Position numbers and translations under genes: made by a program
Assembly (NCBI GenBank): GCA_022710085.1
Contig: JAKLHP010000018.1
Location: 1-12,056 of the forward strand
Reading direction: 5' to 3'
Origin: Patescibacteria group bacterium
Lineage (GTDB): Bacteria; Patescibacteriota; Minisyncoccia; Moranbacterales; JAKLHP01
DNA length: 12,056 nt
The notes under the pieces: generated by a model
The model's database searches: none
Seen by the model: only the letters and a program-made list of their open reading frames with translations
What the model was told of the DNA's origin: nothing
Shown: piece after piece, positions 7,163-12,056 of the stretch
Layout: each line of letters starts with the position of its first letter
How positions within the stretch are numbered: position 1 is the first letter of the stretch

Positions 7163-7552
7163 TTATTTTGTTAAGTCGTTTAATCTTATTGAATATAAAG
7201 TTTTTTTTATTTGTTCCTGGAGCCTGGTCCAGACAACACTGGAAGCGCAGCTGCATTTTACGTCGCATTTTCCTGCGGCGCATTCCATCGGAATGATCGG
7301 TCCTTCCAAGGTTTCAATGATTTCTCCGACTTTGATCATTCTTGGATTTTTCGACAAGACATATCCACCCTCTCTCCCCTTCTGGCTCAACACTAATTTA
7401 TTTTTCTTGAGCGTCCGGAATAATTGTTCCAAATATTTCAAAGATATCCCCTCCTCCCTGGAGATTTCCTGCAGACTTATTTGTTTGGGATAATTTCTGG
7501 CCAGGTTTACTGCGGCCCGGAGGCCGTATCCAGCCCTTGTTGAAAAGCGCAT
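7163..7552 (-). CDS. Rrf2-family (IscR-like) transcriptional regulator with four-cysteine C-terminal cluster
   Basis: A 129-residue DNA-binding regulator. Residues 1-70 are the Rrf2 winged helix: M-R-F-S-T-R-A-G-Y-G at the start, the recognition region I36-S-L-K-Y-L-E-Q-L-F, and the wing G59-R-E-G-G-Y. The C-terminal part carries C91, C96, C100 and C102 (C-x4-C-x3-C-x-C). IscR has three cysteines plus a histidine at about the same place, so an Fe-S sensing role is likely, although the spacing differs from E. coli IscR and the ligands are unproven. It heads the iscS-iscU operon and probably represses its own transcription when clusters are plentiful. AGGA at 7561-7564 lies 8 bases before the ATG, a good Shine-Dalgarno. 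Other Rrf2 members bind no cluster, or sense nitric oxide (NsrR), so the ligand remains open. Confidence 0.93.
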   Translation of the reverse strand: MRFSTRAGYGLRAAVNLARNYPKQISLQEISREEGISLKYLEQLFRTLKKNKLVLSQKGREGGYVLSKNPRMIKVGEIIETLEGPIIPMECAAGKCDVKCSCASSVVWTRLQEQIKKTLYSIRLNDLTK

Positions 7553-7563
7553 AATTTAATTCC

Positions 7564-7576
7564 TAGTTTATTACTA
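7564..7576 (-). promoter_or_regulatory. Candidate Rrf2 operator (short inverted repeat)
   Basis: TAGTTTATTACTA, with arms TAGT and ACTA around a 5-base A/T centre, lies just downstream of the -10 box and over the expected transcription start of the Rrf2-iscS-iscU operon. Rrf2 regulators usually bind imperfect A/T-rich dyads near their own promoters. The arms are only 4 bases, so chance cannot be excluded. Confidence 0.35.
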
Positions 7577-7583
7577 TGTTTTT

Positions 7584-7612
7584 ATGGTACAAAATATTTC
7601 AATTTATGTCAA
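7584..7612 (-). promoter_or_regulatory. Sigma70-type promoter of the Rrf2-iscS-iscU operon
   Basis: On the - strand a perfect -35 TTGACA (plus-strand 7607-7612) is followed by a 17-base spacer and TACCAT (7584-7589; 4 of 6 to TATAAT). The start of transcription would fall near 7577, giving a leader of about 25 bases that includes the AGGA ribosome site. It directly follows the terminator of the upstream - strand gene. Confidence 0.75.
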
Positions 7613-7615
7613 ATT

Positions 7616-7660
7616 AAAAATAAAAATCCTCGCAGGATATGAAAATAATCCTGCGAGGAT
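7616..7660 (-). terminator. Strong intrinsic terminator of the 7667-8551 gene
   Basis: Perfect 13-base arms: ATCCTCGCAGGAT (7626-7638) and ATCCTGCGAGGAT (7648-7660), with a 9-base loop. On the - strand the stem is followed by TTTTATTTTT (7625-7616). It lies 6 bases beyond the stop codon of the - strand gene at 7667 and insulates it from the Rrf2 promoter. Each arm is itself a small dyad (ATCCT...AGGAT). Confidence 0.93.
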
Positions 7661-7666
7661 ACTTCT

Positions 7667-8551
7667 TTAGGAGCGGTATTTTTTCATTATTCCGCTCCTG
7701 ATGATGTTCAGGGCATAACCTGCCAAGATCAAGAATCCGTCCTGGCGCTCTTTCTTTGTTCCCATTTTCCCCATATGTCGTTCAAATCCTTCCGGATTTT
7801 TCTCGGGATCAGGGACTTTATATTCTTTGAAACCTTCTCCTTGCGGGCGAATCGGTGCGATGCATTCCCCGAATCTTGAAACCAAACGAGCCAGAGAAAT
7901 AGTTTCCTCGACTCCATGAAGAAGATATTTTGCGCCGTTTGCTCCTTCAATCGTGATTGAAAGACTGGGGTCAATGTTTTTTGCCGCTCGGATATCAAAG
8001 AGCCCTTCCTGGATCAATGAAAGATTGTGCCACATCGCAAAAGTGTTTGCAATACGTCCTTCTTTCATAATGCTGTAGGAAAGTTCGTTGATTCCGACTC
8101 CGATTGCTAAAGCTCCTTCTTCCGCAGCCTTCAGCATTTCAATGACTGTTTCTTCATTGAAGTAACTCAGGGCCTGATAGGAAAGAATCATTGAATAATC
8201 AATCCTGTTCCTGACCTGGATCCCGATGGCCTTGTTGAGAATTTCGCAGTAGAGGTCTCCCCTGGTGAAGTTGTTTATAAACACACCAGAAGCGTTTCTC
8301 CATTTTGATTCAAGATAATCGTACGTTTTCCCGCAGTCAGAATCGGTGTAACGATTATCGTTCCAAACCATGACATCAATCCGGCCGAATACTGGCTTTC
8401 CTTTGTAGTTCATGGTTTTTGCCTTGGTGATAATCGTTTCGATTTCCTCGGCGCTTTCGGGTATTTGCTCTTCCTTGCGGGCATATACGCGAAGTACCAA
8501 TCCAACTCGCTCCCTGTTCCAATCCAACCTCTCTTTTTCTTCAACAAGCAT
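7667..8551 (-). CDS. Soluble protein of unknown function, possible GT-A-fold glycosyltransferase relative
   Basis: A 294-residue protein with no signal peptide or membrane helix, not identified with certainty. Numbered from the ATG at 8551, features include L19-V-L-R with an acidic helix after it, a hydrophobic strand ending in an acidic cluster (R57-I-D-V-M-V-W-N-D), D70-S-D-C-G-K-T, R116-I-D-Y-S-M-I-L-S, a G-A-L-A-I-G-V-G-I strand, G165-R-I-A-N-T-F-A-M-W175, G183-L-F-D186 and G213-V-E-E. The alternation of strands with Asp-rich turns and the late W...G-x-F-D pattern resemble nucleotide-sugar transferase (GT-A) folds, but a classical D-x-D is not secure. A GTG at 8578 would add nine residues. 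The ATG at 8551 is preferred because a perfect AGGAGG lies 8 bases before it. The gene stands alone, with its own promoter, structured leader and terminator. Confidence 0.88.
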   Translation of the reverse strand: MLVEEKERLDWNRERVGLVLRVYARKEEQIPESAEEIETIITKAKTMNYKGKPVFGRIDVMVWNDNRYTDSDCGKTYDYLESKWRNASGVFINNFTRGDLYCEILNKAIGIQVRNRIDYSMILSYQALSYFNEETVIEMLKAAEEGALAIGVGINELSYSIMKEGRIANTFAMWHNLSLIQEGLFDIRAAKNIDPSLSITIEGANGAKYLLHGVEETISLARLVSRFGECIAPIRPQGEGFKEYKVPDPEKNPEGFERHMGKMGTKKERQDGFLILAGYALNIIRSGIMKKYRS

Positions 8552-8559
8552 TTTTGCTG

Positions 8560-8565
8560 CCTCCT
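8560..8565 (-). promoter_or_regulatory. Perfect Shine-Dalgarno that sets the start at 8551
   Basis: AGGAGG on the - strand, 8 bases before the ATG at 8549-8551. It is the only full-consensus ribosome site I see in the window. It would lie inside the coding region if the upstream GTG at 8578 were used, so it argues for the shorter protein. Confidence 0.85.
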
Positions 8566-8582
8566 GAAATAGTCTCACTGGC

Positions 8583-8615
8583 GGCCGTAGCGGCCAATGG
8601 AGTATTGGTGCCGCT
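8583..8615 (-). promoter_or_regulatory. Structured 5' leader with two mutually exclusive hairpins
   Basis: The roughly 74-base leader between the promoter (start near 8625) and the ATG at 8551 can form hairpin A: AGCGG (8589-8593) with CCGCT (8611-8615), continued by CCAAT (8594-8598) with ATTGG (8604-8608), with a 2-base bulge and a 5-base loop. Hairpin B pairs GGCCG (8583-8587) with CGGCC (8591-8595) around a 3-base loop. The two share bases 8591-8595, so only one can form. This could be a regulatory switch or simply a stabilising structure; no known riboswitch class is recognised. Confidence 0.45.
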
Positions 8616-8631
8616 TTTTAAGGAACTTGAT

Positions 8632-8660
8632 ATTATGAATCTAATAATCATTTGTGTCAA
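8632..8660 (-). promoter_or_regulatory. Strong sigma70-type promoter for the 7667-8551 gene
   Basis: On the - strand TTGACA (8655-8660) is followed by a 17-base spacer and CATAAT (8632-8637; 5 of 6 to TATAAT). It is the best promoter match in the window. Its -35 box overlaps the -35 of the divergent + strand promoter. Confidence 0.82.
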
Positions 8661-8681
8661 GTGTGATCGGCATGATATACT
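8652..8681 (+). promoter_or_regulatory. Divergent promoter for the nuclease operon, extended -10 and probable leaderless start
   Basis: TATACT at 8676-8681 (5 of 6) is preceded by TGA, an extended -10 (TGn). A weak -35, TTGTGT, lies at 8652-8657 with an 18-base spacer. Only six bases separate the -10 box from the ATG at 8688, so transcription should start on or next to the initiator A, giving a leaderless mRNA. Confidence 0.68.
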
Positions 8682-8687
8682 AAACCC

Positions 8688-9827
8688 ATGCGTATTTCAT
8701 ATTCCGCCTTGGAAACTTACAAAACCTGTCCTCTGAAATACAAATTTCAGGAAGTAGATAAAATAAAAACTCCCAAATCCAAGGAGGCAGTTTTTGGCAC
8801 AATAATGCATTCCACGCTGAATTTTATCCACACCCCATCGATGCTCCCCCCTACTCTGGAACAAGCACTAGATTATTTTTCTCGGAACTGGAACAGCGAA
8901 GTTTTTGAGGTTGAACTTGAGGAACGGGCGGCATTTTCTCAGGGAGTTTCAATGATCCAGGATTACTACAGAAAAAATGATCCGGCGAAATCAAACATTG
9001 TCGATCTTGAAAGCCGTTTCCAAATTGAAATCGGAGAAGATGAAAATAAGCATGTTGTCTCCGGAATAATTGATCGGATTGATAAAACGGAAGAAAGTTA
9101 CGAGATTATTGATTATAAAACTACCAAAAAAATGCCTTCTCAGGAGAAAGTTGATAACGATCTTCAACTTTCAATCTATCTCCAGGCATTTTTAAATCGC
9201 TATCCCAAAGAAATTGAAAATATCGATAAACTTAAAGTCAGTTTGTATTTTCTCAAACATGGGGTAAAGCTTACAGCAACCAGGACTCCTGAGCAATTGG
9301 AAAAAATCAAAAATTTATTTTTGGATGTCATTAAGCAAATTGAAGAAGGAAAATTTTATGCCCAGGTCAATCCTCTTTGCGACTGGTGTGGATACCAGAA
9401 TATTTGTCCGATGTGGAAGCATAAATTTAAAGAAAAAAGAAAACTTGATACGGAAGAAGTGAACGAGGCAGTCAAGAAATACATTGAATCTAAATCCCAA
9501 ATCAATACTCTCAAATCTCAACTCTCAAATCTCGAATCTCAAATCTCAGAATACATGGATCAGGAAGGCGTGGAAAGAGTTTTTGGAGAAAATGGAATCA
9601 TTGCCAGGACTCTTCGAAAAACTTACAAATATAATGAGAAAAAGATCCGAGAAATTTTGGAACCGCTCGATAAATGGGAAGATGTGCTTAAGGTCGATGG
9701 AATCGCTCTTAAAAATATCCTGGGTGTTTTGCCTTTTGATGCAAGAAAAGAGATTGAAAAAGCGAAAGTGGTAGACAAGGAAAGCAAGAGTTTTTCTGTC
9801 AAAAAGAATAATAATATTGAGGAATAG
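8688..9827 (+). CDS. PD-(D/E)XK nuclease, RecB/Cas4/AddB-like with Fe-S cysteines
   Basis: A 379-residue stand-alone RecB-family nuclease. The N-terminus R2-I-S-Y-S-A-L-E-T-Y-K-T-C14-P-L-K-Y is the standard opening of the Cas4/AddB group. H41, D129 (G-I-I-D-R-I-D), D142 and K144 (I-D-Y-K-T) form the metal-dependent active site, and Q160-x-x-x-Y164 is the following Q-x3-Y motif. C14 with C231, C234 and C240 (C-x2-C-x5-C) matches the four-cysteine 4Fe-4S site of this group. Residues 250-379 are an extra C-terminal region: a short coiled coil built of three 7-residue units (269-289), then a mixed charged domain ending at E379. It probably processes DNA ends in repair. No cas genes or helicase partner lie nearby, so a Cas4 role is not indicated. 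The ATG at 8688 gives the expected N-terminus and lies six bases past the -10 box. Confidence 0.93.
   Translation: MRISYSALETYKTCPLKYKFQEVDKIKTPKSKEAVFGTIMHSTLNFIHTPSMLPPTLEQALDYFSRNWNSEVFEVELEERAAFSQGVSMIQDYYRKNDPAKSNIVDLESRFQIEIGEDENKHVVSGIIDRIDKTEESYEIIDYKTTKKMPSQEKVDNDLQLSIYLQAFLNRYPKEIENIDKLKVSLYFLKHGVKLTATRTPEQLEKIKNLFLDVIKQIEEGKFYAQVNPLCDWCGYQNICPMWKHKFKEKRKLDTEEVNEAVKKYIESKSQINTLKSQLSNLESQISEYMDQEGVERVFGENGIIARTLRKTYKYNEKKIREILEPLDKWEDVLKVDGIALKNILGVLPFDARKEIEKAKVVDKESKSFSVKKNNNIEE
9492..9554 (+). repeat. Three 21-base in-frame repeats in the nuclease gene
   Basis: Units at 9492-9512, 9513-9533 and 9534-9554 encode K-S-Q-I-N-T-L, K-S-Q-L-S-N-L and E-S-Q-I-S-E-Y, heptads suited to a coiled coil. 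At the DNA level they are built from repeated tctcaaa/cccaaatc words like those in iscS at 6598-6621. The tract looks like minisatellite expansion inside a coding region rather than ordinary codon choice. Confidence 0.75.
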
Positions 9828-9832
9828 CCGCT

Positions 9833-10297
9833 ATGAATATCTGGAAGAAATTTAAAAAATTTGTTAGAAAATTTTTCTTTATCAATGATACTCCGGAGAA
9901 GATTGCTGGTGGAGCGGCTCTTGGAATATTTCTCGGAATTTTTCCCGGCGAAGGACTTCTGGCTACTTTGTTTTTTGCCTCGATTTTTCGACTGAATAAA
10001 CTGTCTGCCACAGCTGGAGTTTTGGCGGTTAATATGTGGTCAACCGCTCTCGTGCTTCCACTGGCGGCGGGAACAGGGTGTTTTTTGTTTGATATTGATT
10101 ATCAGAATCTTATCAATGAGTTTAACATAAACTATCATATCGGATACAAAACATTTCTAGTGGGAACTGTTTTTTTTGATATCGCCCTTCCTCTTTTAGT
10201 TGGATTTTTTGTCGCTTCGGGACTGATTGCGGCAACAGCTTATTTCTTGATTTATTTTATTTTAAAAAAGAAGCATATCCAGCACCTGGGAAGGTAA
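9833..10297 (+). CDS. DUF2062-family membrane protein
   Basis: A 154-residue integral membrane protein. The core D19-T-P-E-K-I-A-G-G-A-A-L-G-I-F-L-G-I-F-P38, a following helix, then L54-N-K-L-S-A-T-A-G and V66-N-M-W-S-T match the DUF2062 pattern (s-P-x-x-I-A-x-G-x-A-x-G-x-x-x-g-x-x-P, then r-x-N and a v-x-N-P-x-T-like segment; here Asn-Met replaces the usual Asn-Pro). Hydrophobic segments lie at about 24-52, 58-86 and 106-144. The N-terminus is basic. The biochemical function of DUF2062 is unknown; members are often found near envelope or glycosyltransferase genes, which fits the next gene. It begins 5 bases after the nuclease stop; GAGG at 9819-9822 is a usable Shine-Dalgarno within the end of that gene, so translation is probably coupled. 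Confidence 0.88.
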   Translation: MNIWKKFKKFVRKFFFINDTPEKIAGGAALGIFLGIFPGEGLLATLFFASIFRLNKLSATAGVLAVNMWSTALVLPLAAGTGCFLFDIDYQNLINEFNINYHIGYKTFLVGTVFFDIALPLLVGFFVASGLIAATAYFLIYFILKKKHIQHLGR

Positions 10298-10312
10298 GAG
10301 TCTTTATGACAT

Positions 10313-11956
10313 ATGGCCATTGCGTTTAAAAAATTTTCTATCTCCAAGGATAAAAAATTTATTTTGGGTATAGTGATATTACTGTTTATTTTTAGTATCG
10401 GAATTTTTTTTCGCTCTTTTCATTTTGACGAATGGCTTATTTTTCAGTCCGATCAGTCTCGGGATGCGCTTATTGTCTATCGGGCTGCCACAGATGGCAT
10501 TGAAAAACTTCCCCTTATCGGGCCCCAAGCCAGAGGAAGTAACCTTCATTTGGGTCCTATCTTTTATTACTTCCAATATATTTCTGGAAAAATTTTTGGC
10601 CTCAGTCCTGAAAGTTTTGCTTATCCGGATCTTTTTTTTGGCATTCTCACTCTTCCTGCCATCTTTCTTTTGTTGAGAAAATTTGTTTCGGATTGGATAG
10701 CTCTTGGCATCAGCGGTCTTGCAAGCGTTTCACTTTTTTTAGTTACATTTTCACGATTCGCCTGGAATCCGAATAGTCTACCGTTTTTCACAACTCTCTT
10801 AGCTTTATTTTTTGTTTCTATTATTAAAAAAGACAAGCTACGTTGGTGGTTTCTGGTGGGTTTGGCAATATGTGTCGGCATAATAGTTCAATTACATTTT
10901 GTCATAGCCTTGAGTCTTTTGCTCGGCTTGTTCGTATTCTTATTGCTTTTCCGTCCGCTAAAGTGGAAGGAGATTTTAATCTGCATATCAATCATTCTTC
11001 TTTTCCAAATACCTACTTTTCTATATGAGATAAGAAACAAAGGAGCGGTAAGTGAAGCGCTTTTGGAAACTGTCGAAGAAAAAGGCACGCAAGATGATAA
11101 TCACAGAATTCATGAAAAAATATTTCGAGCCTATCAATCACAATCAGAAATTTTTTGGCTTATTGCAACTGGTCAGCAAAATACAGACACTATCCTTACT
11201 CGCGGTTTTTCTTTAAAGTGCGATAAGGAATGCAGATTAAAGCTTCCGATGACCATTTCTTCTCTTTTGCTATTTTCTTTTCTGCTTTGGATAGGATTTC
11301 GGCGATGGAAAAAAGAAAAGGAAGTTATGCATAGGCAGATCTTGGCATTTTTTGGAATCTGGTTTTTCAGCTTTTTCCTTATTACCACTCTTGTGGCCTA
11401 TCAGATTTCCACTCGCTTCTATCTTGGAATCACTCCTCTGATTTTTATTCTTTTTGCATTTTTGATCGAATGGGTTGTACAAATTATATCAAACAGGACC
11501 CTGAAATACTTAATTCTTGGCATAGCCTCGCTTTCCATATTGTTGAATTTTCATGCGACAAATACTTATTTAAAGGAACTTTCAAATGCAAAAAAGATCC
11601 CTGATGAAAATCATCAGGATCTTGTTTTTGGCAATGAACGAAAGGTGACCTTGGAGCAGCTTCGTGCTATGGCCACTGAGGCTGATCGTAATTTTCCGGA
11701 TCATAATCCTATTTTTGTTTCAGGAGAAAGTCGCTATGCCCGATCAATTTATTATATTCTTTTTGCGGAAAAGGGAAGAAGCGGATGTTATCAAAAAGGT
11801 TCTGTCGAAGAACCTGTATTCCAGAACCATGTTTTAGTGATGAAAAATAAAGGAAAAACTGGCACTATCCCATTCGGAACCCTTGCTATCCAGATAATAA
11901 ATCCAGAAATGGAGCATAGAAGCAATGTGCTTCCGGCGGGATGTTTGACTTACTGA
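10313..11956 (+). CDS. Polytopic membrane glycosyltransferase, PMT/ArnT-like (GT39/GT83 type, GT-C fold)
   Basis: A 547-residue protein with about eleven hydrophobic segments (roughly 16-34, 102-121, 127-147, 156-171, 178-197, 198-213, 220-238, 314-329, 344-363, 367-389, 398-412). The first outer loop carries acidic residues D47, R50 and D51 and the pattern N77-L-H79-L-G-P-I-F-Y-Y. R148-F-A-W-N-P-N154 follows at the end of an early helix. These are hallmarks of PMT_2-type enzymes, which move a sugar from a polyprenyl-phosphate donor to lipid, glycan or protein outside the membrane; the acceptor is unknown. Residues 420-547 form a soluble C-terminal domain, as in many members. It starts 15 bases after the DUF2062 gene, with only a weak ribosome site. 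A terminator-like hairpin lies within codons 428-437. A terminator follows 30 bases after the stop. Confidence 0.9.
   Translation: MAIAFKKFSISKDKKFILGIVILLFIFSIGIFFRSFHFDEWLIFQSDQSRDALIVYRAATDGIEKLPLIGPQARGSNLHLGPIFYYFQYISGKIFGLSPESFAYPDLFFGILTLPAIFLLLRKFVSDWIALGISGLASVSLFLVTFSRFAWNPNSLPFFTTLLALFFVSIIKKDKLRWWFLVGLAICVGIIVQLHFVIALSLLLGLFVFLLLFRPLKWKEILICISIILLFQIPTFLYEIRNKGAVSEALLETVEEKGTQDDNHRIHEKIFRAYQSQSEIFWLIATGQQNTDTILTRGFSLKCDKECRLKLPMTISSLLLFSFLLWIGFRRWKKEKEVMHRQILAFFGIWFFSFFLITTLVAYQISTRFYLGITPLIFILFAFLIEWVVQIISNRTLKYLILGIASLSILLNFHATNTYLKELSNAKKIPDENHQDLVFGNERKVTLEQLRAMATEADRNFPDHNPIFVSGESRYARSIYYILFAEKGRSGCYQKGSVEEPVFQNHVLVMKNKGKTGTIPFGTLAIQIINPEMEHRSNVLPAGCLTY
11594..11629 (+). other. 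Terminator-like hairpin inside the glycosyltransferase gene
   Basis: Left arm AAGATCCCTGATGA (11594-11607) pairs with TCATCAGGATCTT (11611-11623) across a 3-base AAA loop: 13 base pairs with a single bulged C. It is preceded by a run of A and followed by GTTTTT (11624-11629). The reading frame passes straight through it (codons about 428-437). By form it would be called an intrinsic terminator if it lay between genes; whether it stops RNA polymerase during active translation is unknown. Confidence 0.6.
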
Positions 11957-11985
11957 TGATTCTTTAACTCTTTACAATTTTATAA

Positions 11986-12011
11986 AAAAACCGGATAATT
12001 ATCCGGTTTTT
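11986..12011. terminator. Palindromic intrinsic terminator after the glycosyltransferase gene
   Basis: CCGGAT (11991-11996) and ATCCGG (12001-12006) close an AATT loop. The stem is extended by A5 (11986-11990) and T5 (12007-12011), so it can act in both directions. It lies 30 bases beyond the stop at 11956 and ends the nuclease-DUF2062-glycosyltransferase unit. The last 45 bases of the window (12012-12056) show no feature. Confidence 0.9.
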
Positions 12012-12056
12012 AAAATAAATTTTTTATCAAGAATATTAGTCGGATGTTTCCGGGTG

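Noticed and set aside
8688..9827. Cas4 of a CRISPR system
   Set aside because: The motifs fit the Cas4/AddB group, but there is no CRISPR array, cas1 or cas2 in the window and the protein has a long extra C-terminal region.

Overview
The window is AT-rich, densely coding bacterial chromosome with short intergenic gaps and no sign of phage, transposon, CRISPR array, rRNA or tRNA genes. The mix of genes suggests a small-genome bacterium, plausibly a Candidate Phyla Radiation (Patescibacteria/Parcubacteria-like) lineage. The relevant signs are a secreted coiled-coil plus C39-like peptidase, a stand-alone RecB-type nuclease, an ArnT/PMT-like membrane glycosyltransferase, few Shine-Dalgarno sequences and probable leaderless starts. 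This placement is inference from gene content; there is no phylogenetic marker tree behind it.

Region 1 (52-4703, + strand) reads as one transcription unit: thpR (RNA 2',3'-cyclic phosphodiesterase), a WecG/TagA/CpsF glycosyltransferase, a small three-helix membrane protein, gltX (glutamyl-tRNA synthetase) and an exported PcsB/CwlO-like coiled-coil protein with a C39-like cysteine peptidase domain. A clear intrinsic terminator closes it at 4677-4703. Gaps are 65, -1, 7 and 13 bases.

Region 2 (4704-5030) is a convergent, mostly non-coding gap with two G-rich patches in AT-rich DNA.

Region 3 (5031-7612, - strand) is an iron-sulfur cluster operon: an Rrf2/IscR-like regulator with four C-terminal cysteines, cysteine desulfurase (IscS/NifS), scaffold (IscU/NifU) and, last, a GNAT acetyltransferase. 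It has a strong sigma70-type promoter (TTGACA, 17-base spacer, TACCAT) with a small inverted repeat at the likely start of transcription, which is a candidate operator for autoregulation.

Region 4 (7616-8660, - strand) is a single gene of unknown function, perhaps a GT-A-fold glycosyltransferase relative. It has its own strong promoter, a structured leader, a perfect AGGAGG ribosome binding site that fixes its start at 8551, and a strong terminator.

Region 5 (8652-12011, + strand) starts from a divergent promoter whose -35 box overlaps that of region 4. It encodes a PD-(D/E)XK nuclease with a Cas4/AddB-like four-cysteine Fe-S site (probably leaderless), a DUF2062 membrane protein and a PMT-type membrane glycosyltransferase, and it closes with a palindromic terminator. 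A terminator-like hairpin lies inside the glycosyltransferase gene.

Two unlinked genes (iscS and the nuclease) carry similar low-complexity tctcaaa/cccaaatc-type tracts read in frame. This looks like insertion of a minisatellite-like sequence into protein-coding DNA. No clearly new multi-gene system was found. The best leads are the divergent promoter and leader region at 8552-8688, the internal terminator-like hairpin at 11594-11629, and the in-frame repeat tracts.
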